64,000 nt of DNA from Hymenobacter properus (GTDB lineage: Bacteria > Bacteroidota > Bacteroidia > Cytophagales > Hymenobacteraceae). Position 1 is the first letter of the stretch. Each line of letters opens with the position of its first letter. Below are positions 46,312 through 55,710 of the stretch, piece after piece. Location: the NCBI RefSeq assembly GCF_015694735.1, contig NZ_JADQDP010000001.1, forward strand, positions 1,364,001 through 1,428,000. Reading direction: 5' to 3'. A program made the translations under genes and the position numbers. A model generated the notes under the pieces. The model saw only the letters and a list, made by a program, of their open reading frames with translations, ran no database searches and had not been told where the DNA came from.

Positions 46312-46319
46312 TACTTTTG
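46312..46319 (+). promoter_or_regulatory. -7 box before the clan-A glycosidase gene
   Basis: TACTTTTG matches TAnnTTTG and lies 35 bp before the ATG. A TTTG at 46283-46286 is 25 bp upstream, a little longer than the ideal spacing. Confidence 0.45.
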
Positions 46320-46354
46320 CGGGGTACTTCGCCTTTACTTTTTCCGCCTGCCTC

Positions 46355-48946
46355 ATGTTCAAGCGCCCTACGTTTCTGTTGCTGCTGAGCTGCTTTTGCC
46401 ACCTCTTTTCTGCCAGCCAAGCTCAGGCCCAGAAGCCTGCGAAAGCACCCGCCGGCGACGTGTACGTGGACAAAAAAGGCGTGCTGCGCTGGCAGAAGGG
46501 CGGACAGGAAGTGGCACTGTTTGGCGTGAACTACACCGCGCCCTTCGCCTACTCCTACCGCGCCATCCAGAAAGTGGGCGGCAACCACGAGCAGGCCATT
46601 CGGCAGGACGTGTACCACCTGGCGCGCCTGGGCGTCGACGCCTTTCGGGTGCACGTGTGGGACGTGGAAATCACCGACACCACCGGCAACCTGCTAGAAA
46701 ATGAGCACCTGCGCCTGCTCGACTTTCTGGTGAACGAGCTCAAGCAGCGAGGCATCAAAATCATCCTCACGCCCATTGCCTACTGGAATAACGGCTACCC
46801 CGAGCCCGACACCGGCACGGGTTTTTCCAGCATTTTCTCAAAGGGCGAGGCCTACACCAACCCGCGCGCCATTGCCGCGCAGGAACGTTACCTCACGCAG
46901 TTCCTCAACCACCGCAACCCCTACACCAAGGCCCTCAATCGCGAAGACCCCGACATCCTGGCCTTCGAGGTGTGCAACGAGCCGCGCTACCACAAGCCCG
47001 AGGAGCAGGTAACGAGCTTCGCCAACCGCATGGCCGCCGCCATCAGGGCCACGGGCTGCCGCAAGCCGGTGTTCTATAATGTGTCGGAAAACCCGGACGT
47101 GTACGAGGCCATTCTCAACGCCAAGGTCGACGGCCTCACCTTTCAGTGGTACCCGCAGGGGCTGGTGGCCAACCACGCGCTGCGCGGCAACTTCCTGCCC
47201 TACGTCGACCAGTACCCCATCCCCTACCGCACCGACCCGCGCTTCCGCAGCAAGGCCAAGATGGTGTACGAGTTCGAGTCGGCCGACATCATTCAGCCCG
47301 TCATGTACCCGTTCATGGCCCGCAGCTTCCGCGAGGCGGGTTTCCAATGGGCCACGCAGTTTGCCTACGACCCGCTGGCCATTGCCCACGCCAACACCGA
47401 GTACCAAACCCACTACTTGAACTTGGCCTACACGCCCGCCAAGGCCATCAGCCTGCTCATTGCCGGCAAGGTGTTTCGCACGGTGAAGCGCGGGCAGCAG
47501 TTCCCGCGCTACCCGCAAGATTCGGTGTTCAGCGACTTCCATGTAAGCTACCGGCAGCAGCTCAGCGAGGTGAACACGCCCGAGGAGTTCTACTACACCG
47601 CCGACACGCGCACGGTCCCCAAGCAGCCGGCAAAGCTGCAGCACCTGGCCGGCGTGGGCTCCTCGCCGGTGGCAACGTACGGCGGCACCGGCGCCTACTT
47701 CCTGGATAAGCTGGCGCCCGGCGTGTGGCGCCTGGAGGTGATGCCCGACGCCGTCCCCATCCGCGACCCGTTTGAAAAAGCTTCGCTGAGCAAGCCCGTG
47801 ACGCAGGTACTGTGGACCGACCAGCCGCTGCAGCTCCACCTGCCCGACCTCGGCCCCGCCTTTGCCATCAAAGGCCTGAGCGAGGGCAATAGTGCCCAAA
47901 GCCAGGCTGCTGATGGCCGCACCATCCTGCGCCCTGGCGCCTACCTGCTCTCCGCGCCCGGCAAGGCCACCGCGGCCTACACCGAGCGCACGGTCTTCAA
48001 TAACTACCTGCGGCTGAGCGAGTTTGTGACGCCGAAAAACCTGGAATTGGGGCGGCAACTGCGCCACACGCCGCCAGCGCAAGCCGTGGCAGGCCAACCC
48101 CTGCGTCTCACGGCTACGCTCACCGACCTGGCCGCTACCGACAGCGTGTTTCTGGTGGCCCAGCACTACTACGGCCGCACCCGCACCCTACCAATGAGCA
48201 TGCCGCGCTACGCCACCGTGGAAGCCACCGTGCCCGCTGACTTACTTTATCCAGGACAGCTGCGCTACTGGATAGTAGTGCGCAAAGGCACGCAGGCCAC
48301 CACTTTTCCCGGCGGCTTCAGCGGCCAGCCGCGCGACTGGGATTACGCCCACCTCGAGCATTTTGAGGTGCCCATTGTGGCCGCCGGCACGCCGCTGCCG
48401 CTGTTTGAGGCCGGCCGTGACCAGGAGCGCATCGAGGCCCGCACCGTCGTCAACAACGCCTGGACCGACTACGTGACAACGCCGGTTGGCGCCCTGGCCT
48501 TGCGGCTGGTGCAAGGCCCGCTTCGCTCCGGCCAGGCGGCCCAAAGCGGCCCGGCTGCCAGCCTGCGGGCGTATTTTGGCGACAAACTGGCCAGCCGCAC
48601 CGCCGATGTGGCCGGCTTCCAAACGGTGGTGGTACGGGCCCGCAGCAGCCAGCCCGGCGCCCAGCTCAAAGTGACCCTGACCACGAAGGACGCCGTGTCA
48701 TACTCGGCCGCGTTGCCGGTGGGCGCCGAACTGCAGGAGGTTCGGCTGCCGCTCAGCGCCTTTCGGCCCGATGCGCTGCTGCTGATGCCCCGCCCCTACC
48801 CCGGCTTCAATGCCCTGCAGTACCAGCCCGCCGGCATGCCCGCATTCAAGCTGGCCGATGCTGAAGTGCTGCAGGTGATTTGGGAGGCCGCAACGCCCAC
48901 CAACCAGCCGCTGACTGTCGACATCGAATCCGTGACGTTGCAGTAA
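46355..48946 (+). CDS. secreted clan-A glycoside hydrolase (GH5-like; possibly GH147)
   Basis: 863 residues with a signal peptide (MFKRPTFLLLLSCFCHLFSA). The N-terminal barrel (about 40-400) has GVNYTAPFAYSYRA, acid/base Glu209 (FEVCNEPRYH) and probable nucleophile Glu306 (KMVYEFES). The C-terminal half holds beta-rich domains, one probably a carbohydrate-binding module (about 690-863). The form fits GH5-like clan-A enzymes; galactan context makes a beta-galactosidase of GH147 type plausible but unproven. It precedes the GH53 gene; a terminator closes it. Confidence 0.75.
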   Translation: MFKRPTFLLLLSCFCHLFSASQAQAQKPAKAPAGDVYVDKKGVLRWQKGGQEVALFGVNYTAPFAYSYRAIQKVGGNHEQAIRQDVYHLARLGVDAFRVHVWDVEITDTTGNLLENEHLRLLDFLVNELKQRGIKIILTPIAYWNNGYPEPDTGTGFSSIFSKGEAYTNPRAIAAQERYLTQFLNHRNPYTKALNREDPDILAFEVCNEPRYHKPEEQVTSFANRMAAAIRATGCRKPVFYNVSENPDVYEAILNAKVDGLTFQWYPQGLVANHALRGNFLPYVDQYPIPYRTDPRFRSKAKMVYEFESADIIQPVMYPFMARSFREAGFQWATQFAYDPLAIAHANTEYQTHYLNLAYTPAKAISLLIAGKVFRTVKRGQQFPRYPQDSVFSDFHVSYRQQLSEVNTPEEFYYTADTRTVPKQPAKLQHLAGVGSSPVATYGGTGAYFLDKLAPGVWRLEVMPDAVPIRDPFEKASLSKPVTQVLWTDQPLQLHLPDLGPAFAIKGLSEGNSAQSQAADGRTILRPGAYLLSAPGKATAAYTERTVFNNYLRLSEFVTPKNLELGRQLRHTPPAQAVAGQPLRLTATLTDLAATDSVFLVAQHYYGRTRTLPMSMPRYATVEATVPADLLYPGQLRYWIVVRKGTQATTFPGGFSGQPRDWDYAHLEHFEVPIVAAGTPLPLFEAGRDQERIEARTVVNNAWTDYVTTPVGALALRLVQGPLRSGQAAQSGPAASLRAYFGDKLASRTADVAGFQTVVVRARSSQPGAQLKVTLTTKDAVSYSAALPVGAELQEVRLPLSAFRPDALLLMPRPYPGFNALQYQPAGMPAFKLADAEVLQVIWEAATPTNQPLTVDIESVTLQ

Positions 48947-48977
48947 GGTTTTTGCCGCAGTCCGCGTAACTTTTTTG

Positions 48978-49030
48978 AGAAACCCCGTATTGATGGAGCA
49001 ATGCTTCTGCAATCACGGGGTTTCTTTTTT
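48978..49030 (+). terminator. terminator after the clan-A glycosidase gene
   Basis: AGAAACCCCGT pairs with ACGGGGTTTCT, followed by TTTTT. The 26-base loop can itself pair weakly. Confidence 0.75.
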
Positions 49031-49142
49031 GCGTCCGTTTGTGACCAGGGCATCAATCGATTGCGCAAAGGGCGCCTTAGTAAATAACCTCCACCCTGAA
49101 CTTAGGTTAATAGCGTAGCGGCCATAAGCTTGCTTACTTGAT

Positions 49143-50879
49143 ATGAGAAAAACCTTACTCTTCCTGATGTTGAGCGCGCTGCTGGGGCTGGCCAACCGCG
49201 CGCAGGCACAAACCACCCCCGTCTTCGCCAAAGGCGCCGACATCAGCTGGGTGACGCAGATGGAGCAGGCCAACTACAGCTTCTACAATGAAGCCGGCGT
49301 GCAACAGGACCTGTTCCGGCTGCTGCGCGACCACGACATGAACGCCATCCGGCTGCGCGTATGGGTGAACCCCGCCGGCGGCTGGAATGGCAAGAACGAT
49401 GTAATAGCCAAGGCCATCCGGGCTCGCAACCTGGGCTTCCGCCTGCTGATTGACTTCCACTACAGCGACACCTGGGCCGACCCCGGCCAGCAGGCCAAGC
49501 CTGCCGCTTGGGCTTCGCACTCCTTCAGCCAGCTGCTGACCGACGTGTACAACCATACCTACGATGTACTGGACTCGCTGAAAGACAACAACATCGTACC
49601 CGAGTGGGTACAGGTGGGCAACGAAACCAACGACGGCATGCTCTGGCCCGACGGCCGCCGTTCCCTCAACCCCCAAAACTTTGCCGCCATCATCGACCGC
49701 GGCTACGCCGCCGTGAAAGCCGTGAACCCGACCTCTAAGGTCATCGTGCACATTGCCAACGGCTACAATAACAGCTACTTCCGCAACGTGTTCGACCAGT
49801 TGGCCGTGAACGGCGCGCGCTACGACGTCATCGGCATGTCGCACTACCCCACCGCCGCCAACTGGCCCACCCTCAATGCCCAGCTGCAAGCCAACATGAA
49901 CGACATGGTGGCGCGCTACCCCGGCAAGGAAGTGATGGTGGTGGAAACCGGCATGCCGGCCACCGCCGCCATTCCCACCCAGCAAATGCTGCTCGACCTG
50001 CTGGCCAAGGTGCGCGCCGTGCCCGGTGGCAAGGGGCTGGGCGTGATGTACTGGGAGCCGCAGGCCTACAATTGGATGGGCTACGCCCTGGGCATGTGGA
50101 ACAACAACGGCCAGCCCACCGTGGCTCTCAGCTCGTTTCTGAACAACCCGCCGGCCCCGGGGCTGGTGTACAACCCCGGCTTTGAGTACACGGCCGCCAC
50201 CCAGACGCCGCTGGGCTGGACCACCGTGTCGACCGCCGATGCCGACGCCGACCTGACCCAGAACTACGGCCGCGCCAGCCTCTACCAGCTGGGCCACCAG
50301 AAAGCCACGGCCTACCAGGTGCGCACCTTCCAGCTGCTCAGCAACGTGCCCAACGGCACCTACACCCTGCGCGCCTGGGCCCAGAGCACCGGCGGCCAAA
50401 CCACCTGCCAGCTCTATGCCAACGGCTTCGGCGGCACCGAGTTGGCTACCACCTTGCCCGCCTCCAGCATCTGGGTGCAGGTGCAGGTGCCAGGCATCGT
50501 CGTCACCAACGGGCAATGCGAAATCGGCCTGCGCTCCACCGCGGGCGCCAACCAGTCGGCGAGCCTCGACGACGTCGAATTTGTGGCCACTAGCACCACC
50601 GCGACCATGCAGGCCACGGCCACGCTCGCGGCCCAGGTATATCCCAATCCCGCGGCCGGCCAGCGCACGCTGCGCTTCAGCCTTCCCCGCCCCGAAACCG
50701 TGCAAGCAGCCCTCTACAGCCTCACCGGCCAGCTGGTGCGGGTGGTGGCCGCGCCCCAGGCGCTGGCGGCAGGCCCGCAAACCCTGCGCTGGGATGCCTC
50801 GGGGCTGGCCGCAGGTTTTTACTTCTTAAAAATCAGCCACGGCGACCAAACCGACGTAGTGAAAGTCGAACAGCTGTAA
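49143..50879 (+). CDS. arabinogalactan endo-beta-1,4-galactanase (GH53) with T9SS tail
   Basis: 578 residues with a signal peptide (cleaved after NRAQAQ, residue 23). The GH53 domain (about 25-340) has KGADISWVTQME, acid/base Glu161 (VQVGNETNDG) and nucleophile Glu268 (MVVETGM). A beta-sandwich (about 345-480) follows, probably a CBM. The C-terminus is a type A T9SS sorting tail (QVYPNPAAGQRTLRF ... AGFYFLKIS). It cuts beta-1,4-galactan side chains of pectin outside the cell, giving oligosaccharides for the GH42 enzyme and the GalK/GalT route. Confidence 0.93.
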   Translation: MRKTLLFLMLSALLGLANRAQAQTTPVFAKGADISWVTQMEQANYSFYNEAGVQQDLFRLLRDHDMNAIRLRVWVNPAGGWNGKNDVIAKAIRARNLGFRLLIDFHYSDTWADPGQQAKPAAWASHSFSQLLTDVYNHTYDVLDSLKDNNIVPEWVQVGNETNDGMLWPDGRRSLNPQNFAAIIDRGYAAVKAVNPTSKVIVHIANGYNNSYFRNVFDQLAVNGARYDVIGMSHYPTAANWPTLNAQLQANMNDMVARYPGKEVMVVETGMPATAAIPTQQMLLDLLAKVRAVPGGKGLGVMYWEPQAYNWMGYALGMWNNNGQPTVALSSFLNNPPAPGLVYNPGFEYTAATQTPLGWTTVSTADADADLTQNYGRASLYQLGHQKATAYQVRTFQLLSNVPNGTYTLRAWAQSTGGQTTCQLYANGFGGTELATTLPASSIWVQVQVPGIVVTNGQCEIGLRSTAGANQSASLDDVEFVATSTTATMQATATLAAQVYPNPAAGQRTLRFSLPRPETVQAALYSLTGQLVRVVAAPQALAAGPQTLRWDASGLAAGFYFLKISHGDQTDVVKVEQL

Positions 50880-50923
50880 ACTCCACATTTACCAAACTTT
50901 CTCACTTATCATTCCCAATTCCC

Positions 50924-52033
50924 ATGAAACGTTTCTTTACCCTAGCGGCAGTGGGCGCCCTCACGGCGGCTTCGCTCACGGCTTCGGCCCAGTTCACGAT
51001 GGACGGCATGGCCTCGGCGGCTGAAATCGGCATTGGCGTAGGCAAGTACCAGCTGGCCGGCACCTACACCGGCAACCACCTCGACGCCGACCGCGGCCTC
51101 AAGGCCCTCTACGTGGGCTACACCGCCACCACGCTCAACATCATGGTGGTGGGCTCGGCCGAATCCTCCACTTCGGGGGCTTACCGGGCACTCATCCTGT
51201 ACCTGAACACGCCTGCCCGCTCGGGGGTGCCGGCGGCCTTGGCCCTGCCCGGCAGCAGCGACTCGCAGTCGCCCCTGGCCCACCAGCCGCGTCTCGACCA
51301 GGAAACGGACTACGGCTTCCGGGCCGTGGTGGGCCCTGGCGCAAGCGACGTGTATTTCAGCGCCGTATCGTATGTGACGGGCACCGGCGCCCCGGCCGCC
51401 GGCACCGACCCCTACGTGGGCCAGGGCAACAAAACCGGCGCGGTGATTACCTCGACCACGGCCGTGCTCCCCGGCACCAAGTTCGCCTACAGCAACACCG
51501 TGTCGCTGGCCGCCAACACCAACAATACGGGTCTTGAACTTGAGATTCCGCTGTCGGTGCTGAACAGCGCCACCACCTCGCTGGGCGCCGGCAGCCGCAT
51601 CGATTTGTTTGCCGCTTTCATCGACAGCAACGGCCAATTCAACTTCTCTGACGTGATTCCGCAGGTAGCGGGTCGCAGCACGGCTTTCGGGGCCAACCCT
51701 GATTTTAGCACCATTCCCGGCACGCAGTCGGTGGGCTTTGTGTTGGGCACGGGCGCACTGGCCAGCCGCTCGGCCGTGGCCCAAGGCCTTGGCTTCCAGG
51801 TATACCCCAATCCTGCCACGGCTACCTCCACGGTGGCATACACCGTGCCGGCCGGCCGCCAGCCGGTGTCGCTGGCCGTATACAACGCGCTGGGCCAGCG
51901 TGTGCGCTCCCTGGCCTCGGCCGAGCAAAGCGGCCCGCAGCAGTTCGCCCTGGGCAGCCTGCCCGCCGGCGCCTACTTGGTGAAGCTGCAAGTGGGCGAG
52001 CAGCTCACCAGCCAGAAAGTGGTGGTGCAATAA
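50924..52033 (+). CDS. T9SS-secreted hypothetical protein
   Basis: 369 residues with a signal peptide (MKRFFTLAAVGALTAASLTA, cleaved near SAQ). Residues about 20-280 form a beta-rich domain recalling surface carbohydrate-binding (CBM9/DOMON-like) folds (MDGMASAAEIGIGVGKY, LDADRGLKALYVGYTATTLNIMVVG). The last about 80 residues are a T9SS type A tail (FQVYPNPATATSTVAY ... AGAYLVKLQVGEQLTSQKVVVQ). The gene is 44 bp after the GH53 gene and closed by a strong terminator, so it is co-transcribed and may assist galactan binding. Confidence 0.75.
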   Translation: MKRFFTLAAVGALTAASLTASAQFTMDGMASAAEIGIGVGKYQLAGTYTGNHLDADRGLKALYVGYTATTLNIMVVGSAESSTSGAYRALILYLNTPARSGVPAALALPGSSDSQSPLAHQPRLDQETDYGFRAVVGPGASDVYFSAVSYVTGTGAPAAGTDPYVGQGNKTGAVITSTTAVLPGTKFAYSNTVSLAANTNNTGLELEIPLSVLNSATTSLGAGSRIDLFAAFIDSNGQFNFSDVIPQVAGRSTAFGANPDFSTIPGTQSVGFVLGTGALASRSAVAQGLGFQVYPNPATATSTVAYTVPAGRQPVSLAVYNALGQRVRSLASAEQSGPQQFALGSLPAGAYLVKLQVGEQLTSQKVVVQ

Positions 52034-52050
52034 GCTGATTCAGGCACCAC

Positions 52051-52086
52051 AAAAAAGGCGGCCCCGCTATTGGGGCCGCCTTTTTT
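52051..52086 (+). terminator. rho-independent terminator closing the galactan operon
   Basis: AAAAAAGGCGGCCCC pairs with GGGGCCGCCTTTTTT around a short loop, a strong bidirectional hairpin. Confidence 0.9.
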
Positions 52087-52098
52087 ATTGCTCTTGCA

Positions 52099-52148
52099 GG
52101 CAAGAAAACGTCATGCTGAGCATGGCCGCAGCACGACGTTTTCTTGCC
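52099..52148. repeat. short degenerate DIR
   Basis: GGCAAGAAAACGTCATGCTGAG starts the unit and ACGACGTTTTCTTGCC closes it; only the outer arms and GTCATGCTGAGC remain of the family sequence. Confidence 0.6.
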
Positions 52149-52156
52149 TATCAGTC

Positions 52157-52372
52157 TTAAGAAGCCAGCGCCTGAATCTCGAACCCAGCTTCCTGCACGG
52201 CTTTCACTACCTGGGCCGGGGTGGCCTGGGTGTTTTTCACGGTCAGAATCTTGTCGGGGTTGGCGGTGTCGACTTCCCAGTTGTTGGAGCCCACTTCCTG
52301 GTTGAGCGCGGGCGTGACGGCTTTGATGCAGCCGCCACAGTTGATGGTGGTTTTGAAACGAAGTGTGGACAT
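52157..52372 (-). CDS. heavy-metal-associated (HMA) domain protein
   Basis: 71 residues, one HMA domain. The metal-binding CxxC is in FKTTINCGGCIKAV (residues about 9-12), followed by the usual WEVDTANPDKILTV and ATPAQVVKAVQEAGFEIQ. It is a small cytoplasmic copper or similar metal carrier. Start ATG 52372 is preferred because the domain begins at once; the upstream frame is not family-like. It is next to another metal-binding gene. Confidence 0.85.
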   Translation of the reverse strand: MSTLRFKTTINCGGCIKAVTPALNQEVGSNNWEVDTANPDKILTVKNTQATPAQVVKAVQEAGFEIQALAS

Positions 52373-52518
52373 GGCGGAGTAAGGTTTGAGGCGGCTCGCA
52401 AACGCGCGAGAGCCGCATTGCATATAACCAAAAACGGCCTCGCAAAATTACCAGCCACTGCTTCCGCAGCTACATAAAATTGCGCTCCAGACTTTCACAA
52501 TCCGGCCCTCGGCGCCGG

Positions 52519-52740
52519 TTACGACTTCTTCACCAACTCCATTTCGCACACCGGGCACTTGCCGGGCTTGCTGCTCTGGCTGCCAGCGCAGCCCATGGGG
52601 CATTCGTAGCGGACCTGCGCAGCGGGAGCGGCCGGGGCAGCGGGCGTGGTGGCAGCGGGCTTCTGCTGCTCGCAGCCGCTTAGCAGAAGCAAACCGGCCG
52701 AAAAGCCCAGAACGAAGGTGGCGCGAATGGATAAAAGCAT
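52519..52740 (-). CDS. heavy-metal-binding-domain lipoprotein
   Basis: 73 residues. A lipoprotein signal (LLLLSGC, lipid attachment at about Cys23) is followed by an Ala/Pro-rich linker and the short metal-binding domain YECPMGCAGSQSSKPGKCPVCEMEL, with CPM and CPVC cysteines. Such domains are found in copper and cobalt/zinc efflux proteins of Bacteroidota. It probably sits on the periplasmic side of a membrane. A TAAATTTG -7 box lies at 52800-52793. Confidence 0.82.
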   Translation of the reverse strand: MLLSIRATFVLGFSAGLLLLSGCEQQKPAATTPAAPAAPAAQVRYECPMGCAGSQSSKPGKCPVCEMELVKKS

Positions 52741-52792
52741 AACGGAGGGAATCAGAAGCAGAAATGAATGCGTGGCAAATGCGCCGAAACAA

Positions 52793-52800
52793 CAAATTTA
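52793..52800 (-). promoter_or_regulatory. -7 box of the metal-binding lipoprotein gene
   Basis: On the minus strand TAAATTTG matches TAnnTTTG, 52 bp before the ATG. No TTTG is found at the -33 position. Confidence 0.4.
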
Positions 52801-52936
52801 GCGCCGCGCCCGCTTCTGCCCGGGCGGCTCGCTGCCTTTAACCGCAACAGCCGCATGGCGGCGACAGTTCTCCGAAAGAGGCTGTCGTCGGCACGCGGCT
52901 GCTTTGGGGCTTGCGTTGCAGAAGCTACTGCGCGGC

Positions 52937-54043
52937 CTAAGGCCGGGCAAAACGCGGGTCTTTGATGAACGTGGTATCGGTGAGGGTGAGCATGAAGGCC
53001 ACAATCTTGGCCCTTTCGCTGGCCGTCAGGTCCAGGCGGGAGCCGCCGAGGGGGTTGTTGGTGGTGTTGAGCAGCAAGGGGTCGATGTTGGGGCTGTTCA
53101 GCGCCACGTGCTGGTCGTAGTGATCCACCACCTGCGCCAGGGTGGCGAAGCGACCGTCGTGCATGTAGGGTGCGGTGAGGGCGATGTTGCGCAGGCTGGG
53201 CACCCGGAACTTGCCATTGTCGGTGGGCTGGCCGGTGAGGCCGCCCAGGCCGAGGTCGGTAAAGGTGGCATCGAGGCCGTTGTTACGGAACTGGTGGTCG
53301 GTTTGCAGGTCGCCGGCGTGGCAGTCGCCGCAATTGCCGCCCCGGGTGGAAGCAGTGCCTTCGGGGTGCTTGTAGAACAGGACCATGCCCTGCTGCTCGT
53401 AGTCGGTGAGGGCCGTGGGGTCGCCGCGCTTAAACCGGTCGTAGCGCGAGTTGCCCGAAATCAGGGTGCGCTCGAACTGCGCCAAGGCTTTCTGCACGTT
53501 GGCTTCGGTGATGGTGCTGCTGCCGAAGGCTTTGCGGAACAGGGCCGGGTAGGTATCCGTGGCCTGGAGCTTGGCCACGCCGGCGCTCAGGCTCTGGTGC
53601 ATCTCCAGGGGGTTTTCGATGGGAATGCGCGACTGGTTTTCGAGGCCGGTGGCGGCGCCGTCCCAGGTCAGTTTGGGCTCCCAGGCCAGGTTGGCCAGGC
53701 TCATGGAGCCGCGCAGGGTGGTGGTACCGTTCACGCCCGTGGCGTGCGCCTGCCCGTCGGTGAAGGCCAGTTCCTGCCGGTGGCAGGAAGCACAGGCCAC
53801 CGTGTTGTTCAACGACAGCGCTTTTTCGTAAAAAAGCTGCCGGCCCAGCGCCACGCCCTCGTTGGTGAGGGGGTTGTCGGCCGGGGCGGCGGGCAGGGCC
53901 GGGAAGTTGCTCGGCACTTGCAGGTTGTAGGCCGTGGGCTTCGCCACAGCGCCTTCGGGGTCCACAGTGTCGGCGTCGTGCTTGCAGCTGGCCAGCGCCA
54001 GTAGCAGTCCCAGGCCGGCGAGTAGAGTCGATTTTATCTTCAT
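52937..54043 (-). CDS. di-haem cytochrome c peroxidase family lipoprotein
   Basis: 368 residues. A lipoprotein signal (LLLALASC, Cys20) precedes two c-type haem sites: CASCHRQELAF (near residue 110) and CGDCHAGDLQ (near residue 240). Regions LFYEKALSLNNTVACASCH, PYMHDGRFATLAQVVDHY and the final LTDTTFIKDPRF are typical of the MauG/CcpA-like family. It reduces hydrogen peroxide in the periplasm, or acts on an unknown substrate as some relatives do. It is transcribed alone. Confidence 0.9.
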   Translation of the reverse strand: MKIKSTLLAGLGLLLALASCKHDADTVDPEGAVAKPTAYNLQVPSNFPALPAAPADNPLTNEGVALGRQLFYEKALSLNNTVACASCHRQELAFTDGQAHATGVNGTTTLRGSMSLANLAWEPKLTWDGAATGLENQSRIPIENPLEMHQSLSAGVAKLQATDTYPALFRKAFGSSTITEANVQKALAQFERTLISGNSRYDRFKRGDPTALTDYEQQGMVLFYKHPEGTASTRGGNCGDCHAGDLQTDHQFRNNGLDATFTDLGLGGLTGQPTDNGKFRVPSLRNIALTAPYMHDGRFATLAQVVDHYDQHVALNSPNIDPLLLNTTNNPLGGSRLDLTASERAKIVAFMLTLTDTTFIKDPRFARP

Positions 54044-54689
54044 GCAAGCATTAAGTTAAGAAGCGTGAACGTGCTCCGTGGCAAACATACGGGCCACGCC
54101 CCTATCGGCCCGGCCCCATTTCGGCATCGCAGTAAACTTCATCATTTCTGCACCGAATAGGCTGACCACCAGCCACGCGGGTATGGTTTCAAATGTACAA
54201 ACGGGCCCGCAAATAGGTTCGCCGGTCCCGACCAGCCGGCGCCCTTCATCGGCAGAACCAGCCGCTGGGCGGCGTCCCGCTCGCTGCTCAATAATCAGGC
54301 CGAAGCCCCCTCACAAGCCCAGTTTGCAGTTGAAAATGGTGCCCCGCCCCGGGAGCGGGTCCATAGTGAGCCCGCCGCTGTGCTGCTCGGCCACTTGAGT
54401 CGCGAATTCGCGGCAAAGCTCGGCGCGGGTGCGCAAGGCCAGCGGAGCTTCAAATGACTGCCCGGAGTGGAGGCAGCGCGGGCGGGTTGCTATCGGCAGA
54501 AGGTGTGATAAAAGAATAGGGGCGAGTGAATCCGCTGCGCTCAAGCCCAGCTATGCCGCCGAAATCCTCCCCGGTTCAACAAACGAACCTCTTTCGCCTA
54601 AACCCAGGTTAAAATTTACACAGTATGACTAGCCATTTTCCCCCTGCCAAAGCCATTGCCGAACTACATCAATGGCCGTGGCCCGGCGG
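54044..54689. other. gene-poor region of 646 bp
   Basis: No intact gene is seen on either strand. It holds the possible kinase remnant on the minus strand (54311-54440) and otherwise unremarkable sequence of mixed composition. Confidence 0.5.
54311..54440 (-). pseudogene. possible remnant of a histidine kinase C-terminus
   Basis: The minus-strand frame ends LCREFATQVAEQHSGGLTMD followed by PLPGRGTIFNCKL. This resembles the last G-box segment of a HATPase_c domain (usual form EQHGGxLxVxSxPGxGTxFxxxLPL). The rest of a kinase is not present upstream, so this would be a degraded fragment. Similarity was judged by eye only. Confidence 0.45.
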
Positions 54690-55103
54690 CTATTCCAACT
54701 GTCCCAGCAGCCAGGCCACGGCCGCGCCCTCGTCGGTAAAGGTGCGCAGGTCGAAGGGGTGGCCGGGGGCGTAGGCGGCGCTCATGATGGCGTGCAAGGC
54801 CGGGTCGGCGCGCAGGTTTTCGGCCCGCACGGGCGGCACCAGAAACGCCAGACGCAGGCGGGCGGGCCGCAGCAGGGCGGCGGCGCGGGGCAGCCAGTCG
54901 GTGGTAACCCAGCGGGCGGCCTCGGGCGTGGTGGTGGGGCGGCGGCGCACGTCGAGCAGCCAGTGCGGGGTGCCCAGGGCCTCAGGCGCTCGTAGCAGGG
55001 CCTCGTATTCGCCGCGCTCGGTGCTGCCAGAAGTTAGGCTGAGCCAGCGGGCGGTAAACAAATCGAGGTCGGGGCGGTACGCAAACTGCACGGTGGACGA
55101 CAT
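54690..55103 (-). CDS. hypothetical protein, STAS/SpoIIAA-like
   Basis: 137 residues from ATG 55103 (MSSTVQFAYRPDLDLFTARW). The pattern (early strand, HWLLDVRRRPTTTPEAARW, then LRLAFLVPP and a final FDLRTFTDEGAAVAWLL) fits the short STAS-like proteins seen in Hymenobacter and relatives; the last segment is especially usual. Function is unknown. The upstream open frame to 55232 is not considered coding. Confidence 0.6.
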   Translation of the reverse strand: MSSTVQFAYRPDLDLFTARWLSLTSGSTERGEYEALLRAPEALGTPHWLLDVRRRPTTTPEAARWVTTDWLPRAAALLRPARLRLAFLVPPVRAENLRADPALHAIMSAAYAPGHPFDLRTFTDEGAAVAWLLGQLE

Positions 55104-55509
55104 TAGGCGGGGCCGGTGAAGGAGGCCAAAGCTACAAAGGGGGCGCCTCACTCGCCGGCCTACGGTTGGCTGGGGAGAGGGGTAGCCTTGCATTTTTAAT
55201 GACGTTTTAATTCGGCATTTGAAACTGGCCACGTTAGCGACCTGCTATGTTATTGTTGCTTTTATGATTTCCAGCACTCCCATCCAGGTGATGTAGCACC
55301 TGCTTGTTCGAAAAACGAAGCACGTAGGAGCCCATTACGGCCCGCAGGGCCGCGAGGCTGGTAGCATAGTCGCGCTGGGCGGGGGCATCATGAAGCGTCC
55401 TTCCGTAATTCCCCGTTCCCAAAATCCGTATTCTCCCGCTGTTCTTGCGGCCTTCCCGCCCGGAACTTTGTTCAAGGAAAGCCTTCATCCCATTTCCCTG
55501 CATCTACCC
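55104..55509. other. intergenic stretch of about 400 bp
   Basis: No gene I can support. A minus-strand frame (55234-55503) has no family similarity beyond a faint GSYVLRFSNKQVLHHLDGS segment and overlaps the promoter side of the next gene. Confidence 0.4.
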
Positions 55510-55710
55510 ATGGCCTACGACCCTCGCTTTGGGCCCAGCGCCCAAACGCCCCAGCAGCGCGCCAATGTACTGCGCCAGCTGCAGCTCACGCACCCCAAGC
55601 TCAAAACCCACGCCACGGCACTTGCCCAGCAACTCTACGCCCGCTACGTGGCCGGCGAACTGAGCTGGCCCGAAGTGCGCCGCGCCCTCGACGAAGCGGC
55701 CGGGGCCTGA
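55510..55710 (+). CDS. small hypothetical protein, VbhA-antitoxin-like pattern
   Basis: 66 residues, ATG 55510 (MAYDPRFGPSAQTPQQRANV). Helical, with LYARYVAGELSWPEVRRALDE near the end, a form shared with small VbhA-type antitoxin domains and with the 89-residue protein downstream on the other strand. No Fic toxin gene is adjacent. After the TGA the frame stays open for 43 more codons. Confidence 0.5.
   Translation: MAYDPRFGPSAQTPQQRANVLRQLQLTHPKLKTHATALAQQLYARYVAGELSWPEVRRALDEAAGA

Noticed and set aside
46270..46330. CAGGA operator before the clan-A glycosidase
   Set aside because: A single GCAGGAGCC is present without the second half-site or the fixed spacing to the -7 box.
55234..55503. 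Minus-strand frame of 89 codons before the small VbhA-like gene
   Set aside because: The only hint is a faint lipocalin-like segment; the N-terminal half overlaps the 5' region of the plus-strand gene and no start signal supports it.
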